DNA of 64,000 bases. It comes from Rahnella inusitata. GTDB taxonomy: Bacteria; Pseudomonadota; Gammaproteobacteria; Enterobacterales; Enterobacteriaceae. The DNA lies in assembly GCF_003263515.1 (NCBI RefSeq), contig NZ_JYDE01000007.1, positions 151,307-215,306 of the forward strand. The letters are read 5' to 3'. This document shows positions 41,410-50,872 of the stretch, piece after piece; within the stretch, counting starts at the first letter, position 1; the number at the start of each line of letters is the position of its first letter. Both the position numbers and the translations under genes were made by a program. Below the pieces are notes generated by a model. It saw only the letters and a list, made by a program, of their open reading frames with translations. It had not been told where the DNA came from and did not search any database.

Positions 41410-42424
41410 TAAAGCCAATCGTCTTTATTTGTATCAGTTTTGTGCTGATATGATTAATGCTGAATTGCCACTCTATGAGTCTTTGCTGAAACTGGAAAGC
41501 GACGGTAAAACGCTTCTTGGTAAAAGTTTCGTTAAAAAACTGCAGTCATTAATCGGTAAAATGAAGGCGGGTATTTCTATTTCCTCAGTATTTCAGGATT
41601 TAGTCCCACAAGATGAACTGAGTGTTATTCATGCTTCTGAACGAAGCGGGGGCCTGGCTGATGGCTTCCTGACTTTAGTGAGTATGATTAAATATAATGA
41701 AGTACTACGCAAGCAACTCGTCTCTGCTGTCATATTTCCTATTATCATGACATGTATGGCACTTATTGTGATCACGGGTTATGCATTAAAAGTATTTCCT
41801 GCTTTTGAAAAGGTTGTTCCTGTAGTTCACTGGCCGAAAATTACGCAACTGCTGTTTAGTTTTGGTAATGCATTATTCCACGGTCTGTGGTTTATGATAT
41901 TACTGGGGGGGGTGGCTGTGTTCTTCTTCTTGCGTTTCCTGATGGGTAATTTGACCGGTCCTGTACGTGATAAATATTTTGATAAAGTATTGCTATTCTC
42001 AACATTTAAAGAAATAGCGGCGTCAGTATTTTTGAATAACCTGGCCAGGATGTTAAAAAATAACATTCCTATTAATGACAGTTTAAGTATTATCGCTCTA
42101 AACTCTAGTCGTTGGCAGAAAAGTCACGTAAATAAAATGTTGAATAAAATGACATCAGGCGCAAATTATGCCGAAGCCCTTAATACCGGACTTTTTGGCG
42201 CTGAGGAACTATTGAATATTACCTTGTATTCCAGTTTACCGTCTTTTAATGAGGTTTTATCTGCTGTTTCTGAACGCTCAAGAACGAAGATTCAGGAATA
42301 TATCAAAAAAATTGCTGGGCTATTAAAGTCATTATCAACCCTTATTCTCGGTGGTTGCGTTATCTGGGTATTTTTGGCGCTGTATGCACTGACTGATGCG
42401 CTATCGAAAATGTCGCAGTATTAA
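41396..42424 (+). CDS. Inner-membrane platform protein, PilR/TcpE/CofI-like (GspF family)
   Basis: 342 residues with two GspF domains and membrane helices near 105-130, 165-185 and 310-335. It couples the ATPase to pilin extraction. The start is TTG at 41396, supported by GGAGGTGATC, a near-perfect complement of the 16S rRNA end, seven bases upstream; it overlaps the ATPase gene by 14 bp, so translation is probably coupled. Confidence 0.88.
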   Translation: MRKFSKANRLYLYQFCADMINAELPLYESLLKLESDGKTLLGKSFVKKLQSLIGKMKAGISISSVFQDLVPQDELSVIHASERSGGLADGFLTLVSMIKYNEVLRKQLVSAVIFPIIMTCMALIVITGYALKVFPAFEKVVPVVHWPKITQLLFSFGNALFHGLWFMILLGGVAVFFFLRFLMGNLTGPVRDKYFDKVLLFSTFKEIAASVFLNNLARMLKNNIPINDSLSIIALNSSRWQKSHVNKMLNKMTSGANYAEALNTGLFGAEELLNITLYSSLPSFNEVLSAVSERSRTKIQEYIKKIAGLLKSLSTLILGGCVIWVFLALYALTDALSKMSQY

Positions 42425-42445
42425 TTCATTATAAGGAAATTATTT

Positions 42446-43417
42446 ATGAAAAATAACATGTCAGATAAGAATAAAAAATTAATCTCAGCGATAATATCTC
42501 TTGTTGTTGGTCTCGGCGTATCAGGTATGAGCCATGCCGGAACCTCAACAGATGCAAAATCGGGCAGTTTCAAATATGTCGTACCTTCCGGTATGTCTAA
42601 TATGAATGCCTGCCCAGGTCCGTATGAGTCTCTCGCTATAACGACTCAGAATAGAACGAATTATCAGTATGAGTGGTATGGTGATCACGGAAGACCTCTG
42701 GCTGTTAACGTGATGTATGTCCTTAATGATAAGAGAGAATACACCGGGAATTTTATCAAGACTGAGACTGACTTATCGCAATACCCAGTCGAAAGAAAAG
42801 GTCATAATTCACCCTCAGGCTTAGCAGCACGCATAGCAAATTACCCGGCAGGGGATGTTTCAGGTCCTGTTACGGGAGCGCTGCTCAGAAAGAACGTAGC
42901 TCAACAACCTGTTCGTAGTTGGTCGGATACCAAGTCTGACTATCCTTCTCTTGCCAAAAAATATGGGGAAAGTAACCTCAACGTTTTGACAGAAATAACA
43001 GAGCATGGTGACGACACCTATATGGATTATATCGACCGCGCCCCTATTACAATGCGTATCCCCATTAGGAATTATAAAATGTTACACATTGAGGTCGTAA
43101 GTGGGGCAACTGATTACAATGTTCCGAATTGGTTAAGTAAAATTATGGTTTGGGAAGGTGAGTCAATTTCATCTGAGGATGGTACAAGACTTAAAGTGAC
43201 CCGGTCTGAGCTTTATAATAAAAAAGATGGCACTACGTTTGGTACCTATAAAGCGATTCCTGGCATGGCTGTAGGATCTACTGTGGATCTACTATCTCTG
43301 GATAATATAGCCATACTTGCCAAAGGTGACTTTAATGATGCTATGTATACAAACAGCAGCATGAGTTTTAATAAATTAAAAAATACTAAAACTGGCAAAG
43401 ATGTGAATTGTCATTAA
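42446..43417 (+). CDS. Secreted protein in the CofJ/TcpF position
   Basis: 323 residues. A signal peptide of about 32 residues (hydrophobic IISLVVGLGVSG, then SHAG) leads to a soluble protein without membrane helices. Only two cysteines occur, one near the mature N-terminus (NACPGPYE) and one two residues from the end (VNCH), a likely disulfide joining both ends. In cof and tcp operons the gene between platform protein and prepilin peptidase encodes a soluble factor exported through the pilus machine. Homology is argued from position and features; sequence similarity by eye is weak. Confidence 0.7.
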   Translation: MKNNMSDKNKKLISAIISLVVGLGVSGMSHAGTSTDAKSGSFKYVVPSGMSNMNACPGPYESLAITTQNRTNYQYEWYGDHGRPLAVNVMYVLNDKREYTGNFIKTETDLSQYPVERKGHNSPSGLAARIANYPAGDVSGPVTGALLRKNVAQQPVRSWSDTKSDYPSLAKKYGESNLNVLTEITEHGDDTYMDYIDRAPITMRIPIRNYKMLHIEVVSGATDYNVPNWLSKIMVWEGESISSEDGTRLKVTRSELYNKKDGTTFGTYKAIPGMAVGSTVDLLSLDNIAILAKGDFNDAMYTNSSMSFNKLKNTKTGKDVNCH

Positions 43418-43440
43418 TATGCTAAATTACTGAGGTCGTT

Positions 43441-44283
43441 GTGGCTGAGTTTATATTATTTTCCAGTTACCCAATACTGGCATTGATTGTTGGGTTAGTT
43501 ATAGGCAGTTTCCTCAATGTGGTCATTTATCGCCTGCCATTGATGATGCTTGCTCAATATGATGAAGAAAATGAGGGGGCTAAACCAGTGAATCTCTGGT
43601 GGCCACCTTCTCATTGCCCGCAATGTGAAAAACCAGTACTGAAACGGGATAATATACCGGTCATCAGTTGGCTTTTGTTAAAAGGGAAATGCCGTTTCTG
43701 CGGCAACGGCATTTCCGCACAATATCCGATCACCGAAGCGGTGGTCGGGTTGTGGTTCTTTGTTATGGCTTTTTATTTAGTACCACGTATCAGTGTGACT
43801 GAATTTGTGTTTTGCATGGGGTTATTCTGTGTTCTCTATACGCTGGCGGTTATTGACATCAAAACCCTTTATCTGCCTGACCCTCTGGTATACATGTTGC
43901 TGTGGGGTGGCGTTCTGGCTTCGGTATTTGGAATTATCCCTGTAAAACCGCAACAGTCTGTTCTGGGAATAGTGGTGTCCTGGGCACTGATGTACACCGT
44001 AATGACGCTGTACAAAAAATTTCGTCACCAGGATGGCCTTGGCAACGGTGACGTTAAACTGTACGCGGCAGCATCGGCGTGGTTAGGGTTGGATCTGCTG
44101 CCTGAACTGATTTTGATTTCAGCGGTAGTAGGCGGGTTTGTTTATTTCGTCTCATGGGCTTATTACGAAAAGATTTTACGTGTCTCTGAAAGCCCGCTAA
44201 TTAAAGAGAACAATTACATTCCTTATGGTCCTGCTATTGCAGTAGCCACGTTGATTCTTTTCCATGTGAATATTGTACAGTGA
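43441..44283 (+). CDS. Prepilin peptidase and N-methyltransferase, TcpJ/CofP-like
   Basis: 280 residues, about seven membrane segments. The cytoplasmic methyltransferase domain has paired CxxC motifs (CPQCEKP, CRFCGNG). The aspartyl protease residues are in LAVIDIKTLYLPD and GNGDVKLYAAASAWLG (GxGD). It cleaves and methylates the pilins of this operon. The GTG start follows GAGG. The GC content rises across this gene compared with the genes before it. Confidence 0.93.
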   Translation: MAEFILFSSYPILALIVGLVIGSFLNVVIYRLPLMMLAQYDEENEGAKPVNLWWPPSHCPQCEKPVLKRDNIPVISWLLLKGKCRFCGNGISAQYPITEAVVGLWFFVMAFYLVPRISVTEFVFCMGLFCVLYTLAVIDIKTLYLPDPLVYMLLWGGVLASVFGIIPVKPQQSVLGIVVSWALMYTVMTLYKKFRHQDGLGNGDVKLYAAASAWLGLDLLPELILISAVVGGFVYFVSWAYYEKILRVSESPLIKENNYIPYGPAIAVATLILFHVNIVQ

Positions 44284-45026
44284 TGAAATTAGGGCTGAAG
44301 AGTTTATGGATGATTCTGGTCTGTTCTGTATCAGCCTACGGTAGTGTGCAGACGGATAACGTGGACGGTGTATCACCGCTGCGTTATAGCGGCCAGCTTT
44401 CTTTCGCCTCACCGCTGCAGGTGCCTTTACGCGTGACGTCCGGCTTTGGGCGCCGCTTTCATCCGGTGACTGCGCGTTTCGCGACGCATAATGGTACCGA
44501 TTTTGCAGCTCCGCTACATAGCAAGGTGCTGGCAGTTCAGAGCGGGGTGGTGACAAAAGTGGGCAGTGACCCGATTTCGGGGCGCTATCTTGTTGTTACC
44601 CATAAAAATGGCTGGGTCAGCAAATATTTGCACCTGAGCGTATTTAACGTTTCTGTCAATCAACCCGTGTCCAAAGGCCAGGTGATTGCATTATCCGGTA
44701 CCACCGGTAGAACTACCGGACCTCATTTGCATCTGGAGCTCAGTTACAGAGGGCAATCTTTAGATCCCGGTTTGGTATACTTTTCGCCTTCCCGTTACGT
44801 TCTGTCGGCGCAGATGCAGATGGTAAAAAAATCAAGGGAGGCAGCTGAACCGGAGGTTTCTCAGGAGGCTCGAATTGTCTTTATCACCCAGAAAGCGGGG
44901 GGCCCCGTGATCGGGGTGAAAAAAGGGAAAAAGCTGGTTTTAGTTAATCCCGGAGACAAAGTTTTCAAAGAATTCAGAGTAGTAAATAACGGTAAACGTT
45001 ACAGCTTACAAAAAATCGGCAATTAA
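44283..45026 (+). CDS. LytM-domain M23 metallopeptidase
   Basis: 247 residues from the ATG at 44283, overlapping the peptidase stop by one base (a GTG is three bases earlier). A signal peptide of about 21 residues leads to a LytM domain (about 45-165): SGFGRRFHPV, HNGTDFAAP (zinc His and Asp) and GPHLHLEL (HxH). All zinc ligands are present, so it should cut peptidoglycan cross-links, perhaps to open the wall for the pilus. cof/lng operons use a lytic transglycosylase (CofT) instead. Confidence 0.88.
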   Translation: MKLGLKSLWMILVCSVSAYGSVQTDNVDGVSPLRYSGQLSFASPLQVPLRVTSGFGRRFHPVTARFATHNGTDFAAPLHSKVLAVQSGVVTKVGSDPISGRYLVVTHKNGWVSKYLHLSVFNVSVNQPVSKGQVIALSGTTGRTTGPHLHLELSYRGQSLDPGLVYFSPSRYVLSAQMQMVKKSREAAEPEVSQEARIVFITQKAGGPVIGVKKGKKLVLVNPGDKVFKEFRVVNNGKRYSLQKIGN

Positions 45027-45119
45027 CAGGGCGTCGTCTTTCCCCTTTCTGTTTATGGCAAACTAACAATGTTTGCCAATCAATCTTCCTGCTGTTAATT
45101 TTTCTTGAGCAGCAGGCTT

Positions 45120-45147
45120 AAAAAGCGGCCCTGAGGTCGCTTTTTTT
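45120..45147 (+). terminator. Terminator ending the pilus operon
   Basis: AAAAAGCGGCC pairs, with one mismatch, with GGTCGCTTTTT, followed by more T residues. It lies about 95 bp past the M23 gene and before cysM. Confidence 0.8.
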
Positions 45148-45212
45148 ACGTCTGAATTCCCTTAATTCCGTATTGGCATCGTCAATAACGCCCTGTCATA
45201 AGGCCAGTCCCA

Positions 45213-46097
45213 GTGAGTACGCTCGAACAATTTATCGGTAACACCCCTCTGGTGAGATTACAGCGCCTGACCAAAGGTCTGGACAGCGAGATTTGGGTTA
45301 AGCTGGAAGGCAATAACCCTGCCGGCTCGGTAAAAGATCGCGCAGCGCTGTTCATGATTGAGCAGGCGGAAAAGCGCGGAGAAATCCACCCCGGCGATAC
45401 GCTCATTGAAGCCACCAGTGGAAACACGGGTATTGCGCTGGCAATGATTGCTGCGCTGAAGGGCTACAAGCTGAAATTGCTGATGCCGGAAAACATGAGC
45501 CTCGAACGTCAGGCTTCAATGCGGGCTTACGGCGCAGAGCTGCTGTTGGTTAGCCGCGCGCAGGGTATGGAAGGCGCACGTGATCTGGCGCTGGACATGG
45601 AAAAGGAGGGACAGGGAAAAGTGCTGGATCAGTTCAATAACCCGGACAATCCCCTCGCTCATTTCACCACCACAGGCCCGGAAATCTGGCAGCAGACCCA
45701 GGGGCGGATCACGCATTTTGTATCCAGTATGGGCACAACGGGTACCATTACCGGCGTCAGCCGTTATTTGCGCAGCCAGAATGCGGGCGTCACCATTGTC
45801 GGCCTGCAACCTTCTGAAGGCAGCAGCATTCCGGGGATCCGCCGCTGGCCACAGGAATATCTGCCGGGTATTTTCAAACCTGAACTGGTCGATGACGTCA
45901 TGGACATGGGCCAGACGGAAGCTGAAGACACCATGCGTGCGCTGGCGCGTGAAGAAGGTATCTTCTGCGGCGTCAGCTCCGGCGGTGCCGTGGCGGGTGC
46001 ATTACGTGTGGCAAAAAGCCACCCAGGCAGCGTTGTCGTTGCGATCGTTTGTGATCGTGGCGATCGCTATCTGTCGACTGGCGTTTTTGATCTCTGA
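45213..46097 (+). CDS. cysM: Cysteine synthase B (O-acetylserine sulfhydrylase B)
   Basis: 294 residues from a GTG with AAGG upstream; MSTLEQFIGNTPLVRLQ matches E. coli CysM. PLP enzyme making cysteine or S-sulfocysteine from O-acetylserine and sulfide or thiosulfate. NNPAGSVKDRAA contains the PLP lysine, [12 protein letters not shown] the substrate loop, and SSMGTTGTITG the phosphate site. Normally the last gene of cysPTWAM; here the island separates it, so it needs its own promoter or read-through. Confidence 0.95.
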   Translation: MSTLEQFIGNTPLVRLQRLTKGLDSEIWVKLEGNNPAGSVKDRAALFMIEQAEKRGEIHPGDTLIEATSGNTGIALAMIAALKGYKLKLLMPENMSLERQASMRAYGAELLLVSRAQGMEGARDLALDMEKEGQGKVLDQFNNPDNPLAHFTTTGPEIWQQTQGRITHFVSSMGTTGTITGVSRYLRSQNAGVTIVGLQPSEGSSIPGIRRWPQEYLPGIFKPELVDDVMDMGQTEAEDTMRALAREEGIFCGVSSGGAVAGALRVAKSHPGSVVVAIVCDRGDRYLSTGVFDL

Positions 46098-46197
46098 TCC
46101 TATATTCATCACTAGAATGTAAAATTAGAGTAAAAGCGGCTGCGCATTGCATGCTTAGTGGTAAAAATGACCAGAATTTTAGCCAGGCGGAATAATA

Positions 46198-46881
46198 ATG
46201 AAAATTTTGTTAGTCGATGACGATCTCGAGTTAGGCACCATGCTCAGCGAATACCTGATTGCCGAAGGCTTTGACGCCTCACTGGTGCTGACCGGGAAAG
46301 CGGGGGTGGAAGGCGCCATGTCTGGCGAATACACCGCAATGATCCTCGACATTATGTTACCTGACATGAGCGGTATTGATGTGCTACGCCAGGTGCGTAA
46401 AAACAGCCGTCTGCCGATCATCATGCTGACCGCCAAAGGCGACAACATCGATCGCGTGATTGGTCTGGAAATGGGCGCGGATGATTACATGCCAAAACCG
46501 TGTTATCCGCGTGAACTGGTGGCCCGCCTGCGTGCTGTGCTGCGTCGTGTGGAAGAGCAGCAGGAATCACACTCAGATTCCTCATCGGTCAACTACGGCG
46601 ATCTGACGCTCAATCCTGCCACCCGCAGCAGCGAATGGCGCGGTGTGCCTTTCGATCTGACCGCTTCCGAATTCAACTTGCTTGAACTGCTCTTACGTTC
46701 CCCGGAGCGTGTTGTTTCCAAAGATGAATTGTCCGAGAAAGGTCTGGGACGCCCACGTGAAGCATACGACCGCAGCATTGACGTGCATATCAGTAATATT
46801 CGTCAAAAACTGGGATCACTGGACGGTGGCGATATTCTGACTATTGAGACGGTGCGCAGTATTGGTTACCGGATCCGATAA
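46198..46881 (+). CDS. OmpR-family response regulator (CpxR/RstA-like)
   Basis: 227 residues. Receiver domain: LLVDDDLE acidic pocket, ILDIMLPD with the phospho-Asp, and MLTAKGD with Thr and Lys. C-terminal winged helix with DLTASEFNLLELLL and IDVHISNIRQKL. AGGCGG lies before the ATG. It is followed by a sensor kinase gene after four bases. The pair is not found at this place in E. coli and its stimulus is unknown. Confidence 0.88.
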   Translation: MKILLVDDDLELGTMLSEYLIAEGFDASLVLTGKAGVEGAMSGEYTAMILDIMLPDMSGIDVLRQVRKNSRLPIIMLTAKGDNIDRVIGLEMGADDYMPKPCYPRELVARLRAVLRRVEEQQESHSDSSSVNYGDLTLNPATRSSEWRGVPFDLTASEFNLLELLLRSPERVVSKDELSEKGLGRPREAYDRSIDVHISNIRQKLGSLDGGDILTIETVRSIGYRIR

Positions 46882-46885
46882 ACGT

Positions 46886-48214
46886 ATGCGCGGAAGGTTG
46901 TTCTGGAAAATCCTCTTAGGATTTTGGTTTACTTTCGTTGCCATCACCCAGGGCCTTTGGGTGGTATTCGCCTTTTATAATCCGCATGAACCGCCGGAAA
47001 GCGGCATAGCACGGCGTTTCGTTAAGTTGCAAATCAACTCGGCCGTCTCGATGCTGCATACCGGTGGAATGCCTGCGCTCAATAACATGATGGCCAACTG
47101 GCCGGAGAGCGACCGCAAACTGTTTTCGGTAACGCCTTCACTGCTGCCGGCGCAGGGCAATACCGTGCAGGATCTGGAACCGGGCAAAATCCCCCATGAA
47201 GTCGTCGAATTTGTTCAGGGACCGGATGGACAAGGCTATCGCCTGCGTTACGACGTTCAGGGGCTGATGCACGAATACCGGCCACGCCGGCACAGAGATC
47301 TGCTGAACATGCCGCCGCCGCTGCTATGGCTGGGCGGCCTGGGTGGATTACTGTTCAGTGCGGTACTGGCATGGAACCTGACCCGGCCGATGCTGCAAAT
47401 GCGTAAAGCGTTCGGACGGGTGGCGCAGGGTGATTTATCGGTGCGGTTGTTCTCCAGCATGGGGAAACGTCACGACGAGCTTTCTGAAGTGGCGCGTGAT
47501 TTCGATTCTATGGCCGAACGTTTACAAGTGCTGGTGAAAGCGCGCGAAGAACTGCTGCACGATGTGTCACATGAGCTGCGTTCGCCGCTGGCTCGCTTGC
47601 AGCTGGCGATCGGTCTGGCGCGGCAGAATCCGTCGAATGTAGAAACGTCTCTGAGCCGCATAGAGCATGAAGCAGGGCGCCTGGATAAGATGATCGGTGA
47701 ACTGCTCGCGCTGTCACGAACAGAAAGCAGCGAAATTCCTGATGAAGAATATTTCGATCTGTTCGGGCTGGTCGAAGCGGTGGTCAATGATGCTCGTTAT
47801 GAAGCGCAGTTACCGGGTGTGGAAATTGCTATGCATCCTGAAACGCCGGATGACGCGGATTACACCGTGAAAGGCAACGCGGAACTGATGCGTCGTGCAG
47901 TTGATAATGTGGTACGTAACGCGTTACGTTTCTCAGCCCGCGGGCAAACGATTACCGTTTCGCTGGCGCATTTTGAAGACTTCTTGCAGATTGAAGTGGC
48001 CGATCAGGGGCCGGGTGTGGAAGAAGACAAGCTCTCGAGCATCTTTGACCCGTTCGTGCGCGTCAAGTCGCCGTTATCAGGCAAAGGTTACGGTCTGGGG
48101 CTGGCAATCACCCGTAAGGTGATGGTGGCGCATGAAGGCAAAGTAGATGCCCGTAATGCCCAGCCGCACGGGCTGGTGATCAGTCTGCAGGTTCCCCACT
48201 GGAAGATTCAGTAA
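46886..48214 (+). CDS. Sensor histidine kinase (CpxA/RstB-like)
   Basis: 442 residues from the ATG at 46886, four bases past the regulator stop. Membrane segment at about 8-28, periplasmic loop of roughly 120 residues, second membrane segment near 152-170, HAMP, phospho-accepting His in HDVSHELRSPLARLQ, and ATPase motifs NVVRNALRFS, DQGPGV and GYGLGLAITRK. The motifs are closest to CpxA. The periplasmic sensor region is not CpxA-like enough to name the signal. Confidence 0.87.
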   Translation: MRGRLFWKILLGFWFTFVAITQGLWVVFAFYNPHEPPESGIARRFVKLQINSAVSMLHTGGMPALNNMMANWPESDRKLFSVTPSLLPAQGNTVQDLEPGKIPHEVVEFVQGPDGQGYRLRYDVQGLMHEYRPRRHRDLLNMPPPLLWLGGLGGLLFSAVLAWNLTRPMLQMRKAFGRVAQGDLSVRLFSSMGKRHDELSEVARDFDSMAERLQVLVKAREELLHDVSHELRSPLARLQLAIGLARQNPSNVETSLSRIEHEAGRLDKMIGELLALSRTESSEIPDEEYFDLFGLVEAVVNDARYEAQLPGVEIAMHPETPDDADYTVKGNAELMRRAVDNVVRNALRFSARGQTITVSLAHFEDFLQIEVADQGPGVEEDKLSSIFDPFVRVKSPLSGKGYGLGLAITRKVMVAHEGKVDARNAQPHGLVISLQVPHWKIQ

Positions 48215-48238
48215 AGACTCTCTGAATTCGAGCAATAA

Positions 48239-48268
48239 AAAACGGCGCTTAAGCGCCGTTTTCTTTAT
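48239..48268. terminator. Bidirectional terminator between kinase gene and crr
   Basis: AAAACGGCGC and GCGCCGTTTT form a perfect palindrome (48239-48262) with T-rich ends on both strands. Confidence 0.88.
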
Positions 48269-48279
48269 CGCTGAGCGAC

Positions 48280-48789
48280 TTACTTCTTGATGCGGATGAT
48301 TGGGGTTTCGCCCACAGTCACGCTACCAGTCAGTTTAATCAGCTCTTTGATCTCGTCCATGTTAGAGATGACAACCGGAGTCAGGGTAGACTTCGCTTTC
48401 TCTTCCAGCAGAGCCAGATCAAACTCGATAATCAAATCACCTTTCTTCACACGTTGGCCTTCTTCAGCGATGCGTTTGAAGCCTTCGCCTTTCAGTTCCA
48501 CCGTATCGATACCGAAGTGAACAAACAGTTCAATGCCACTGTCGGATTCGATTGAGAAAGCATGGTTAGTTTCAAAGATTTTACCGATAGTGCCGTCAAC
48601 CGGAGCAACCATTTTGTTGCCAGTTGGTTTGATTGCAATACCGTCGCCGACGATTTTCTCAGCGAAAACAACGTCTGGCACATCTTCAATGTTGACAATT
48701 TCACCAGAGATTGGCGCTACGATTTCAATAGTGCCAACGTCTTTTTTATCATCAGAAACCAATGATTTCAGTTTATCGAACAAACCCAT
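48280..48789 (-). CDS. crr: PTS glucose-specific IIA component
   Basis: 169 residues, as in E. coli IIAGlc. The phospho-accepting His is in ELFVHFGID and the supporting His in TNHAFSIE. It passes phosphate to IIBC-Glc and, by its phosphorylation state, controls adenylate cyclase and inducer exclusion. Last gene of ptsH-ptsI-crr; 47 bp follow ptsI. Confidence 0.96.
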   Translation of the reverse strand: MGLFDKLKSLVSDDKKDVGTIEIVAPISGEIVNIEDVPDVVFAEKIVGDGIAIKPTGNKMVAPVDGTIGKIFETNHAFSIESDSGIELFVHFGIDTVELKGEGFKRIAEEGQRVKKGDLIIEFDLALLEEKAKSTLTPVVISNMDEIKELIKLTGSVTVGETPIIRIKK

Positions 48790-48836
48790 GATCTTCTCCT
48801 AAGCATTAATTTGGGCAGCTTTACAGCATCGCGCAA

Positions 48837-50564
48837 TTAGCAGAGTGTTTTTTCTTCAATGAACTTGTTAACCAGGTTCATCAACTCTTGCGCCGTAGGT
48901 TGAGCCAGAGCCTCATCTGCCAGCGCTTTCACATCTTCGAAGTTTGTATTGCGAATAATTTTCTTGATGCGTGGAATTGAGATAGCACTCATGCTGAACT
49001 CGTCTAATCCCATGCCCAATAGAAGAAGTGTAGCACGTTCGTCACCGGCTAGCTCGCCACACATCCCTGTCCATTTACCGGCAGCATGAGATGCGTCAAT
49101 AACTTGCTTGATTAAGCCAAGTACAGACGGAGACATTGGGTTGTAAAGATGAGAGATCAGCTCGTTACCGCGATCCACAGCCAAAGTATACTGGGTAAGA
49201 TCGTTTGTACCAATACTGAAGAAATCGACTTCTTTTGCCAGATGGTGAGCAATCACGGCGGCTGCCGGAGTTTCTACCATCACGCCAACTTCGATAGTTT
49301 CATCGAATGCCTGGCCTTTCTCGCGCAGCTGAGCTTTCAGCATCTCGAGTTCTGCTTTCAGTTCACGCACTTCTTCAACAGAAATGATCATCGGGAACAT
49401 GATGCGCAGTTTGCCGAAAGCAGAAGCACGCAGAATACCTTTCAGCTGGTCGTGAAGAATTTCTTTACGGTCCAGACAGATACGGATTGCACGCCAGCCC
49501 AGGAACGGGTTTTCTTCTTTTGGCAGATTCATGTACGGCAGGTCTTTATCACCGCCGATGTCCATGGTACGCACGATAACAGCTTGTGAACCCATCGCTT
49601 CAGCAACGGCTTTATAAGCTTGGAATTGCTCTTCTTCGGTAGGCAGGCTGTCACGATCCATGAACAAGAATTCAGTACGATACAGGCCGACACCTTCAGC
49701 GCCGTTGCGCTCTGCACCGGCGACGTCGCGCACGGTACCGATGTTGGCGCAAACTTCAACCTGATGACCGTCGAGTGTAATGGCTGGCAAGTCTTTCAGT
49801 TTCGTCAGTTCGTCTTTTTCAGAGATGTACTGGTTCTGAACCGCTTTCAGCTCGTCAATAATATCGGCAGTCGGGTTAACGTAGATTTTATTGTTGACGG
49901 CATCGAGGATCAGATAGTCATCATTTTTGACTTGTTTGGTCACGTCGCTGGTACCCACGATAGCAGGCAGTTCCAGTGAGCGAGCCATGATTGAGGTGTG
50001 AGAAGTACGGCCACCCAAATCAGTAATGAAGCCGAGCACCTTGTTCAGGTTCAGCTGTGCTGTTTCTGAAGGCGTCAGATCGGTCGCAACCAGAATGACT
50101 TCATCCTGGATGGAGCTCAGATCGACAATCGCCATGTCCAGAATGTTACGCAGGAGACGCTTACCGATATCACGTACGTCAGCCGCACGTTCTTTCAGGT
50201 ATTCATCATCAAGCTCTTCCAGGGCTTTCGCCTGGCCTTCAATGACAGAGAAAGCGGCTGCGTCAGCAGATGCATGCTCGTCTTTGATGAGGGCTATGAT
50301 TTCCTGCTCAAGCTCTTCGTCTTCCAACAACATGATGTGGCCTTCGAAGATGGCTTCTTTCTCTTCACCGAAGGTCTCACCGGCTTTGGTCTTGATCACT
50401 TCCAACTGGGCGGACGCTTTCGCACGGCCAGTGAGGAAACGTTCAACTTCCTGATCAACGTGATCGGGAGAGATTTTTTTCCGGTTGATGACAATTTCAT
50501 CTTCTTTCAACAGAAGTGCTTTGCCGAAAGCGATACCGGGAGATACTAAAATGCCTGAAATCAT
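48837..50564 (-). CDS. ptsI: PTS enzyme I (phosphoenolpyruvate-protein phosphotransferase)
   Basis: 575 residues, the E. coli length. It autophosphorylates from PEP and passes the phosphate to HPr. [13 protein letters not shown] has the active His (about 189), [14 protein letters not shown] and [10 protein letters not shown] (active Cys) mark the PEP-binding barrel. AGGTAGGG precedes the ATG. Confidence 0.97.
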   Translation of the reverse strand: MISGILVSPGIAFGKALLLKEDEIVINRKKISPDHVDQEVERFLTGRAKASAQLEVIKTKAGETFGEEKEAIFEGHIMLLEDEELEQEIIALIKDEHASADAAAFSVIEGQAKALEELDDEYLKERAADVRDIGKRLLRNILDMAIVDLSSIQDEVILVATDLTPSETAQLNLNKVLGFITDLGGRTSHTSIMARSLELPAIVGTSDVTKQVKNDDYLILDAVNNKIYVNPTADIIDELKAVQNQYISEKDELTKLKDLPAITLDGHQVEVCANIGTVRDVAGAERNGAEGVGLYRTEFLFMDRDSLPTEEEQFQAYKAVAEAMGSQAVIVRTMDIGGDKDLPYMNLPKEENPFLGWRAIRICLDRKEILHDQLKGILRASAFGKLRIMFPMIISVEEVRELKAELEMLKAQLREKGQAFDETIEVGVMVETPAAAVIAHHLAKEVDFFSIGTNDLTQYTLAVDRGNELISHLYNPMSPSVLGLIKQVIDASHAAGKWTGMCGELAGDERATLLLLGMGLDEFSMSAISIPRIKKIIRNTNFEDVKALADEALAQPTAQELMNLVNKFIEEKTLC

Positions 50565-50614
50565 AACCCTACCTTTCTCTTGACTGGTTTAAACGATATA
50601 AGAGCGGCTTGTTG

Positions 50615-50872
50615 TTACTCGAGCTCTGCCATCAGTTTTACCAAGTGTTCAACGGCTTTCTGCTCGTCTTCACCTTCAGCTGAGAGGGTCACAACGGTAC
50701 CTTGGGTCAGGCCCAAAGTTTGCAGTTTGAACAGACTTTTAGCACTGGCGCTTTTACCGTTTGAAGTCACGGTAATGTCAGAAGTGAAACCTTTCGCTTC
50801 TTTCACGAATTGTGCCGCAGGGCGAGTGTGCAGACCATTTGGTGCAGTGATAGTAACTTCTTGCTGGAACAT
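50615..50872 (-). CDS. ptsH: PTS phosphocarrier protein HPr
   Basis: 85 residues. [11 protein letters not shown] contains the active His15 and [13 protein letters not shown] the Ser46 region. It shuttles phosphate from enzyme I to sugar-specific IIA proteins. First gene of the pts operon, 50 bp before ptsI. Confidence 0.97.
   Translation of the reverse strand: MFQQEVTITAPNGLHTRPAAQFVKEAKGFTSDITVTSNGKSASAKSLFKLQTLGLTQGTVVTLSAEGEDEQKAVEHLVKLMAELE

Noticed and set aside
45085..45117. CTGCTG/CAGCAG pairing before the pilus terminator as a second terminator
   Set aside because: The loop is long and no U-run follows; the next hairpin at 45120 is far better.
32029..45200. Prophage or plasmid integration
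   Set aside because: No integrase, replication, capsid or conjugation genes; only the pilus operon and flanking DNA.
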